Assembly (NCBI GenBank): GCA_946623205.1
Contig: CAMOQV010000079.1
Coordinates: forward strand, 1 to 5,753
Reading direction: 5' to 3'
DNA length: 5,753 bases
From: an uncultured Clostridia bacterium
Lineage (GTDB): Bacteria; Bacillota; Clostridia; Christensenellales; UBA3700
The notes below the pieces were generated by a model that saw only the letters and a list, made by a program, of their open reading frames with translations, was not told the DNA's origin and did no database searches. Made by a program: the position numbers and the translations under genes. Numbering within the stretch: position 1 is the stretch's first letter; each line of letters opens with the position of its first letter. This document shows positions 1 through 5,753 of this stretch, one piece after another.

Positions 1-446
1 CAAAAGATGGTCCAAAAGTTATCGAATATAACTGTAGATTTGGAGATCCTGAAACACAAGTTGTGTTACCACTTTTAGAAAGTGATTTATTAACAATTAT
101 GAAAGCTACAACCTATGGTACACTTGAAAACACAGAAGTTAAGTTTATGGATAAGAGTGCTTGTTGTGTTGTTATGGCATCAAATGGATACCCACTACAT
201 TATGAAAAAGGATTCAAGATAGATATTCCAAGTGATATTAAGGATAAAGTATATGTAGCAGGTGCTGGATTAAATGATAAAGGCGAGATGGTAACATCTG
301 GCGGTAGAGTTTTAGGCGCTGTAGATATAGCCGAAACGCTTTCGGAGGCAATCAATAAGGCATATAAGTTAGTTGAGAGAATTCATTTTGATAACGCATA
401 TTATAGAAAAGACATTGGTGCGCGTGCACTAAAGGCAGGTAAATAA
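1..446 (+). CDS. purD: Phosphoribosylamine-glycine ligase (GAR synthetase), C-terminal part, 5' truncated by window edge
   Basis: GAR synthetase joins phosphoribosylamine and glycine using ATP, an early cytosolic step of de novo purine synthesis. The reading frame is open from the left edge (first full codon at 3) to the TAA at 444-446, giving 147 residues of a protein usually about 415-430 long. The frame opens in the end of the ATP-grasp domain: VIEYNCRFGDPETQ (residues 6-19 of the fragment), whose Glu and Asn are the usual metal-binding positions, followed by LPLLESDL. After it comes the C-terminal GARS domain with VVMASNGYP, a GGRVLGAV loop and the ending YYRKDIGARAL, all typical of PurD. 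The in-frame GTG at 63 is internal, because the conserved ATP-grasp sequence continues upstream of it, so it is not the real start. No frameshift or stop is seen. The stop overlaps the purL start by one base. Identity is very secure; only the N-terminal part is unseen. Confidence 0.96.
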   Translation, partial: KDGPKVIEYNCRFGDPETQVVLPLLESDLLTIMKATTYGTLENTEVKFMDKSACCVVMASNGYPLHYEKGFKIDIPSDIKDKVYVAGAGLNDKGEMVTSGGRVLGAVDIAETLSEAINKAYKLVERIHFDNAYYRKDIGARALKAGK

Positions 447-448
447 TG
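431..448 (+). promoter_or_regulatory. purL translation start region: weak ribosome binding site and TAATG stop-start overlap
   Basis: The purD stop (444-446) and purL ATG (446-448) share an A in TAATG. Upstream, AAAGG (431-435) and CAGG (436-439) are only partial Shine-Dalgarno matches, lying 10 and 6 bases before the ATG. A weak site plus an overlapping stop suggests that ribosomes finishing purD restart on purL (translational coupling). The overlap is seen directly; coupling is inferred. Confidence 0.6.
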
Positions 449-3400
449 GTATATAGAGTTTATGTAGAGAAGAAAGAAGAACTAGCAAATGAGGCTAAGG
501 CTTTATATTCAGAATTAAAAAATCTATTAAACATAAAGGGACTAACAGGAGTTAGAGTATTAAATAGATACGACCTTGAAAATATTGAAAAGGATTTATT
601 TGATACAGCCAAAACTACTGTTTTGTCTGAACCACAATTAGACATCTTATCTTATGATTTACCAAAAGGAGATGTTGTATTTGCTGTAGAATATCTTCCA
701 GGCCAATATGACCAAAGAGCAGATTCAGCAGCTCAATGTATCCAAATCATATCTTGTGGCGAAAGACCATTAATTAGAACTGCACGTGTTTATGTATTAA
801 ATGGTAAGTTGTCTAACGAAGATATTTTAGCAATTAAGAAATTCGTTATTAACCCAGTTGAAGCAAGAGAAGCAGCATTAGATATGCCATCTACTTTGAA
901 AGTTGAATACAAGATCCCAACTGAAGTAGCAACATTAACTGGATTTATTAAATATGGCGATGAGGAATTAAAAGAATTCATGACTAAGCAAGGCTTAGCA
1001 ATGGATTTAGACGATATTAGATTCTGTAGAGATTATTTCATTTCTGAACATAGAGATCCAACTATTACAGAAATTAAGATGATTGATACATATTGGTCAG
1101 ATCACTGCAGACATACAACATTCTTAACTACAATCGATTCAGTTGAATTCGAAGATAAGTTATTACAAAAGGCTTACGATGAATATATTCAAACAAGAAA
1201 AGATTTGAATAGAACAAAGCCAATCAACCTAATGGATATTGGTACACTTGCTGCGAAATATCTAAAGAAAGTTGGTAAGTTAACAAAACTTGATGAATCT
1301 GAAGAAATCAACGCATGTACTGTTAAGATGGAAATTGAAGTTGATGGTAAAAAAGAACCATGGCTTTTGTTATTTAAAAACGAAACACACAATCACCCAA
1401 CAGAAATTGAACCATTCGGTGGTGCAGCTACTTGTATCGGTGGTGCTATTAGAGACCCATTATCTGGTCGTTCTTATGTATATTCAGCTATGCGTGTAAC
1501 AGGTGCAGCTGATCCAACAGTTCCAGTATCTGAGACAATCCCAGGAAAACTTCCTCAAAGAAAGATTGTTCAAACAGCTGCTGCAGGTTATTCGTCATAT
1601 GGTAACCAAATTGGTCTAGCTACAGGTATGGTAGATGAAATCTATCACCCAGGTTATGCTGCAAAGAGAATGGAAATTGGTGCAGTTATGGCTGCAACTC
1701 CTCAAGAAAATGTTAGACGTGAAGTTCCTCAAGATGGAGATATAGTTATTCTTCTTGGCGGTAGAACTGGACGTGATGGTATTGGTGGTGCTACAGGTTC
1801 TTCTAAAGCTCACAATGCTCATTCAGTTGAAACATGTGGAGCAGAAGTTCAAAAAGGTAATGCTCCAGAAGAAAGAAAATTACAAAGACTATTTAGAAAC
1901 GCTGAAGCTTGCAAGATGATTAAGCGTTGTAATGACTTTGGTGCAGGTGGTGTATCTGTTGCTGTTGGTGAACTTGCCGATGGATTGGATATTAACCTTG
2001 ATGCAGTTCCAAAGAAATATGATGGTCTTGATGGAACAGAACTTGCTATTTCTGAATCTCAAGAAAGAATGGCAGTTGTTATAGAAAAAGAAAATATTGA
2101 TGCATTCATGAAGATTGCAAAGAGAGAGAATCTTGAAGCAACAGTTGTAGCAACAGTTACAAAAGAGCCAAGATTGAGAATGCATTGGAACGGAAAGACA
2201 ATTGTAGATATTTCTAGAGAGTTCTTGAATTCTAATGGTGCAGAAAAGCACATCAATATTAAAGCTAATAAGATTAATGATATCTCAAAGACAATTAAGG
2301 GCGATTTCAAGACAAACTACGAAGAATTAATGCAAGATTTGAACGTTTGCTCAAAGAGAGGATTATCCGAGCGTTTTGACTCTACAATCGGCGCAGGAAC
2401 AGTTTTGATGCCATTTGGTGGAAAGAACCAATTAACTCCTATTCAAGCAATGGTTCATAAGATCTCAGTTGAAAAGAAGCATACAAATGCTTGTTCATAT
2501 ATGTCTTGGGGATACAATCCATTTATAACATCTTCATCTCCATATCATGGAGCATATTTAGCAGTTGTAGAATCACTTGCGAAACTAATTGCTACAGGTG
2601 CTTCTTATGAAGATGTATATTTAACATTCCAAGAATATTTTGAAAAACCAGGAAAGGATGCAAATAGATGGGGAAAACCTCTATCTGCTTTACTTGGCGC
2701 ATTCATGGCTCAAAAGGAATTCGGAGTTGGTGCTATCGGTGGTAAGGATTCAATGAGTGGTTCATTTGAAAAGTTAGATGTTCCTCCAACACTTGTATCT
2801 TTTGCTGTAACTACTGGTAAGGTTGATGAAGTTATTACAAATGATTTCAAGAAGGCTGGACACAAGGTTGTATTACTTGCACCAGCTTATACAAAAGATA
2901 ATTTACCTGATGCTCAATCAACAATTGAACTATTCAATAAAGTAACAGCTTTGATGAGAGCAGGAAAGGTATATGCTGCATATACATTAGGATACGGCGG
3001 CATTGCTGAAGCTGTAGCAAAGATGTGTATGGGTAACGGCTTTGGATTCAAGTATTCAGATGCATTATCTTTAGATGAAATCTTTGGATATAAATATGGT
3101 GCATTTGTTCTAGAAATGGATGACGATAAAGAAGGAACATTAGTTGGTGAAATCATCGATGATAAGAAGATTATTTATAGAGACAACGATTTAGATTTCA
3201 ATGCATTGTGCTCTTTGTATGAGGCAAAATTAGATGATGTATATCCAATGTTAACAAATAAAGAAGCCAAAACATATGAGGCATTTACATATAACGCAGA
3301 TAAGATTTATGCTCCAAACATCAAGGTTGCAAAGCCAAGAGTATTAATCCCAGTATTCCCAGGAACAAACTGCGAATATGATTCTGCAAAGGTTATGTTA

Positions 3401-4135
3401 GATGCTGGTGCTGACGTTAAAACATTTATTATTAACAACTTAACAAAAGAAGGTATTTCAAGAAGTGTTGATCATTTCGTTGATGAACTAAAAGAATCTC
3501 AAATGGTATTTATCCCAGGCGGATTTAGTGGTGGTGACGAACCAGATGGTTCAGCTAAGTTCATTATGTCATTCTTCAAGAACGCAGCTATTAAAGAAGA
3601 AGTTCATAACTTGTTAAATAATAGAGATGGTTTGATGTGTGGTATTTGTAATGGTTTCCAAGCATTAATCAAATTAGGCTTAGTTCCATATGGAAAGATT
3701 ATAGATACAGATAGCACTTGTCCAACATTAACATTCAATACAATTGCTCGTCACCAATCAAAGCTAGTTAGAATTAGAATTGCTTCTAATAAATCTCCAT
3801 GGTTACGCGGTACAAATGTTGGAGATGTTTATACAGTTCCAATATCTCACGGTGAAGGAAGATTCTTAAGCGATGAAAAACTAATTAAAGAATTGGCAGC
3901 AAACGGACAAATCGCCACACAATATGTTGATCTAAATGGTGTACCAACATCTGACATTCAATATAATCCAAATAATTCTATGTATGCTATTGAAGGTATT
4001 ACTTCTCCAGATGGTAGAGTATTTGGTAAGATGGGACACAGCGAAAGAATTGGCTATGGACTATATAAGAACGTATATGGTATATATGATATGAAGATGT
4101 TTGAAAGCGCAGTTAAATATTTTAAAGGGGAATAA
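446..4135 (+). CDS. purL: Phosphoribosylformylglycinamidine (FGAM) synthase, single-chain form with fused glutaminase
   Basis: Converts FGAR, glutamine and ATP to FGAM, ADP and glutamate in the cytosol (purine step 4). At 1229 aa it is the large fused form, so it needs no separate PurS or PurQ. Domains in order: PurS-like N-terminal domain (about 1-150); linker with [11 protein letters not shown] (216-226); first AIRS-like half with [14 protein letters not shown] (313-326), [12 protein letters not shown] (438-449), DFGAGG (497-502) and ISESQERM (535-542); second AIRS-like half with [11 protein letters not shown] (from 655), GGKDSMSG (765-772) and GYGG (849-852); class I glutamine amidotransferase domain (about 964-1229). 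The amidotransferase has PGTNC (972-976), the nucleophile C1068 in GICNGFQ, and H1198/E1200 in MGHSER, which complete the Cys-His-Glu triad. Length and the MGHSER ending fit the single-chain Gram-positive clade better than the roughly 1295-aa E. coli type. The start [13 protein letters not shown] fits this clade and sits at the purD stop. All motifs are intact. Confidence 0.97.
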   Translation: MVYRVYVEKKEELANEAKALYSELKNLLNIKGLTGVRVLNRYDLENIEKDLFDTAKTTVLSEPQLDILSYDLPKGDVVFAVEYLPGQYDQRADSAAQCIQIISCGERPLIRTARVYVLNGKLSNEDILAIKKFVINPVEAREAALDMPSTLKVEYKIPTEVATLTGFIKYGDEELKEFMTKQGLAMDLDDIRFCRDYFISEHRDPTITEIKMIDTYWSDHCRHTTFLTTIDSVEFEDKLLQKAYDEYIQTRKDLNRTKPINLMDIGTLAAKYLKKVGKLTKLDESEEINACTVKMEIEVDGKKEPWLLLFKNETHNHPTEIEPFGGAATCIGGAIRDPLSGRSYVYSAMRVTGAADPTVPVSETIPGKLPQRKIVQTAAAGYSSYGNQIGLATGMVDEIYHPGYAAKRMEIGAVMAATPQENVRREVPQDGDIVILLGGRTGRDGIGGATGSSKAHNAHSVETCGAEVQKGNAPEERKLQRLFRNAEACKMIKRCNDFGAGGVSVAVGELADGLDINLDAVPKKYDGLDGTELAISESQERMAVVIEKENIDAFMKIAKRENLEATVVATVTKEPRLRMHWNGKTIVDISREFLNSNGAEKHINIKANKINDISKTIKGDFKTNYEELMQDLNVCSKRGLSERFDSTIGAGTVLMPFGGKNQLTPIQAMVHKISVEKKHTNACSYMSWGYNPFITSSSPYHGAYLAVVESLAKLIATGASYEDVYLTFQEYFEKPGKDANRWGKPLSALLGAFMAQKEFGVGAIGGKDSMSGSFEKLDVPPTLVSFAVTTGKVDEVITNDFKKAGHKVVLLAPAYTKDNLPDAQSTIELFNKVTALMRAGKVYAAYTLGYGGIAEAVAKMCMGNGFGFKYSDALSLDEIFGYKYGAFVLEMDDDKEGTLVGEIIDDKKIIYRDNDLDFNALCSLYEAKLDDVYPMLTNKEAKTYEAFTYNADKIYAPNIKVAKPRVLIPVFPGTNCEYDSAKVMLDAGADVKTFIINNLTKEGISRSVDHFVDELKESQMVFIPGGFSGGDEPDGSAKFIMSFFKNAAIKEEVHNLLNNRDGLMCGICNGFQALIKLGLVPYGKIIDTDSTCPTLTFNTIARHQSKLVRIRIASNKSPWLRGTNVGDVYTVPISHGEGRFLSDEKLIKELAANGQIATQYVDLNGVPTSDIQYNPNNSMYAIEGITSPDGRVFGKMGHSERIGYGLYKNVYGIYDMKMFESAVKYFKGE

Positions 4136-4140
4136 TTATG
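4124..4140 (+). promoter_or_regulatory. Ribosome binding site and start codon of fhs, embedded in the purL 3' end
   Basis: AAAGGGG at 4124-4130 lies within the last codons of purL, seven bases before the ATG at 4138. It is a clearly better Shine-Dalgarno match than the one before purL and fixes the fhs start. Only two bases (TT) separate the purL TAA from this ATG, so there is no room for a separate promoter next to the start. Confidence 0.8.
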
Positions 4141-5753
4141 GCATTTTTATCTGACATTGAAATAGCACAACAAGCAAAGATGCAAAAGATTACTGAAATA
4201 GCAAAGGTTGCTGGCATCGATGAAAAGTATGTTGAGCAATATGGTAACTACAAAGCAAAGATAGATTATTCATTATTGAAAGAATCTACAAGAAAAGACG
4301 GAAAGCTAATTTTAGTTACAGCTATTACTCCAACTCCAGCAGGAGAAGGAAAGACAACTACAACAATTGGACTTGCAGATGGATTAAAGAAGATTGGCAA
4401 GAACGTAGTAGTAGCACTTCGTGAACCATCACTAGGACCAGTATTTGGTGTGAAGGGTGGAGCTGCAGGCGGTGGCTATGCTCAAGTTGTTCCAATGGAA
4501 GATATTAATTTACACTTTACAGGTGATTTCCATGCTATCGGTGCTGCAAACAATTTATTGGCAGCAATGTTAGATAACCATATCCATCAAGGGAACGCAT
4601 TGAATATTGATCCAAGAAAGATTACTTGGAAAAGATGCGTAGATATGAACGATAGACAATTACGTTTTGTTGTTGACGGTTTGGGAGGAAGCAAAAATGG
4701 TGTGCCAAGAGAAGATGGTTACGATATTACCGTTGCTTCTGAAATCATGGCAGTATTTTGCTTAGCAGATGGAATTAAAGATTTAAAAGAAAGACTATCT
4801 AGAATTGTTGTTGCATATACATATGATGATAAGCCAGTTACAGCTGGAGATTTAAAGGCAGTTGGTGCTATGGCAGCATTGTTAAAAGATGCTCTAAAGC
4901 CAAATCTTGTTCAAACACTTGAAGGAACACCAACATTCGTACATGGTGGGCCATTTGCAAACATTGCTCATGGATGTAATTCAGTAACAGCAACAAGAAT
5001 GGCACTAAAGCTTGGCGACTATGTCGTAACAGAAGCGGGATTTGGTGCAGATCTTGGCGCAGAAAAGTTCTTGGACATTAAGTGCAGAATGGCAGGGCTA
5101 AAACCAAGTGCTGTAGTTGTTGTAGCAACTGTTAGAGCTTTAAAGATGCATGGCGGTATGGCAAAGAGTGATTTAGGAAACGAAAATCTAGTTGCTCTTG
5201 AAAAGGGCATTCCAAATCTTCTTCGTCACGTATCTAATATGACTAATGTTTACAAACTACCTTGCGTAGTTGCTGTAAATAGATTCCCAACAGATACTGA
5301 TGCTGAAATAAATTTAGTTATTGAAAAGTGTAAAGAACTAGGCGTTAACGTTAGATTATCTACAGTTTGGGCAGACGGCGGAAAAGGTGGTGTTGAACTC
5401 GCTAAAGAAGTTGTAGAACTTGTAGAAAAGCCTAATAACTTCACATTCTCTTATGATTTAAATCAACCAATCGAAAAGAAGATTGAGGATATTGTTACAA
5501 AAATCTATGGCGGTAAGGGTGTAACATTTACACAAAACGCAAAAGAGCAAATCGCTAAACTAACAGAGCTAGGATATGGCAACATGCCAATTTGTATGGC
5601 AAAGACGCAATATAGCTTTTCGGATAATGCAGCACTATTAGGGGCTCCAGAAGGATTTATTGTAACAGTTAGAAATATTAAAGTTTCAGCAGGCGCTGGA
5701 TTTATAGTAGCTTTAACTGGAGATATTATGACAATGCCAGGACTTCCAAAATC
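4138..5753 (+). CDS. fhs: Formate-tetrahydrofolate ligase (10-formyl-THF synthetase), 3' truncated by window edge
   Basis: Makes 10-formyl-THF from formate, THF and ATP through a formyl phosphate intermediate, in the cytosol. The frame stays open for 538 codons and runs off the window; the family is usually about 555-560 aa, so only about 20 residues are missing. The start [11 protein letters not shown] is typical of the family and has a good ribosome binding site. Visible motifs: P-loop [10 protein letters not shown] (64-73, with K72), REPSLGP (95-101), signature [11 protein letters not shown] (104-114), HFTGD (126-130), EAGFGADLG (299-307), second signature [12 protein letters not shown] (329-340) and W411. 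K72, R95, D130, F302 and W411 appear to match ATP, formyl phosphate and folate-site residues known in the Moorella enzyme, allowing for an offset of one or two residues. The last visible residues, MTMPGLPK, are the usual C-terminal stretch. Its place directly after purL suggests it supplies formyl groups for PurN and PurH. A role in a Wood-Ljungdahl-type pathway or formate assimilation is possible but has no support in this window. Confidence 0.97.
   Translation, partial: MAFLSDIEIAQQAKMQKITEIAKVAGIDEKYVEQYGNYKAKIDYSLLKESTRKDGKLILVTAITPTPAGEGKTTTTIGLADGLKKIGKNVVVALREPSLGPVFGVKGGAAGGGYAQVVPMEDINLHFTGDFHAIGAANNLLAAMLDNHIHQGNALNIDPRKITWKRCVDMNDRQLRFVVDGLGGSKNGVPREDGYDITVASEIMAVFCLADGIKDLKERLSRIVVAYTYDDKPVTAGDLKAVGAMAALLKDALKPNLVQTLEGTPTFVHGGPFANIAHGCNSVTATRMALKLGDYVVTEAGFGADLGAEKFLDIKCRMAGLKPSAVVVVATVRALKMHGGMAKSDLGNENLVALEKGIPNLLRHVSNMTNVYKLPCVVAVNRFPTDTDAEINLVIEKCKELGVNVRLSTVWADGGKGGVELAKEVVELVEKPNNFTFSYDLNQPIEKKIEDIVTKIYGGKGVTFTQNAKEQIAKLTELGYGNMPICMAKTQYSFSDNAALLGAPEGFIVTVRNIKVSAGAGFIVALTGDIMTMPGLPK

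Noticed and set aside
210..320. PurD C-terminal domain reads VYVAGAGL where many PurD proteins have a VFHAGT-like sequence
   Set aside because: The flanking GGRVLG and the rest of the domain are intact. From memory, similar VAGA variants occur in PurD of other Clostridia, so this looks like lineage variation rather than loss of function.
4130..4140. Possible promoter or terminator between purL and fhs
   Set aside because: Only two bases separate the genes, and I see no GC-rich hairpin followed by a T-run or convincing -35/-10 pair at the junction. AT-rich hexamers inside purL are expected from base composition.
460..5444. Several minus-strand open frames of about 60-120 codons (for example 1889-2251, 2059-2310, 2914-3156, 5019-5210, 5250-5444) and a plus-strand frame at 1290-1499
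   Set aside because: They all lie inside purL or fhs, whose conserved motifs run through the same bases. Their translations are low-complexity Ser/Phe/Cys/Ile-rich strings expected from the antisense or shifted frames of AT-rich genes, and I recognise no family in them.
5600..5753. Absence of a stop codon for the last gene
   Set aside because: The window ends about 20 residues before the expected FTHFS C-terminus. The truncation is a window-edge effect, not a broken gene.
1..5753. Search for a hidden system: CRISPR repeats, tRNA, riboswitch, IS ends, phase-variable tracts or programmed frameshifts
   Set aside because: Three intact, conserved frames account for all but two bases of the window. 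I saw no regularly spaced repeats, long homopolymer tracts, inverted terminal repeats or frame breaks.

Overview
The window is an AT-rich stretch of bacterial chromosome, coding almost end to end on the + strand. It holds the 3' end of purD, a complete single-chain purL and a nearly complete fhs. Codons ending in A or T dominate, Arg is mostly AGA, and all visible stops are TAA. Trp is encoded by TGG, with no sign of TGA reassignment. Together with the long fused PurL of the type common in Gram-positive anaerobes, this points to a low-GC Firmicute (Clostridia or Erysipelotrichia-like, perhaps an uncultured gut lineage). The genus cannot be fixed from the sequence alone.

Layout: positions 1-446 carry the C-terminal part of GAR synthetase (PurD, truncated by the window start). 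Positions 446-4135 carry FGAM synthase (PurL, 1229 aa), whose ATG shares one base with the purD stop. Positions 4138-5753 carry formate-tetrahydrofolate ligase (Fhs), two bases after the purL stop and cut by the window end roughly 20 codons before its expected stop. There is no intergenic space for a promoter or terminator, so the three genes almost certainly lie inside one polycistronic transcript whose promoter and any riboswitch or PurR site are upstream of the window.

Function: PurD makes GAR from phosphoribosylamine and glycine. A formyl group from 10-formyl-THF converts GAR to FGAR (PurN, not in the window), and PurL amidates FGAR to FGAM. Fhs makes 10-formyl-THF from formate, ATP and THF, so it can feed the two folate-dependent formylation steps of purine synthesis. 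The segment is therefore a purine operon with its one-carbon supply gene attached.

This is housekeeping DNA. I saw no mobile element, CRISPR array, RNA gene or repeat, and no sign of an undescribed system. The findings below are modest.
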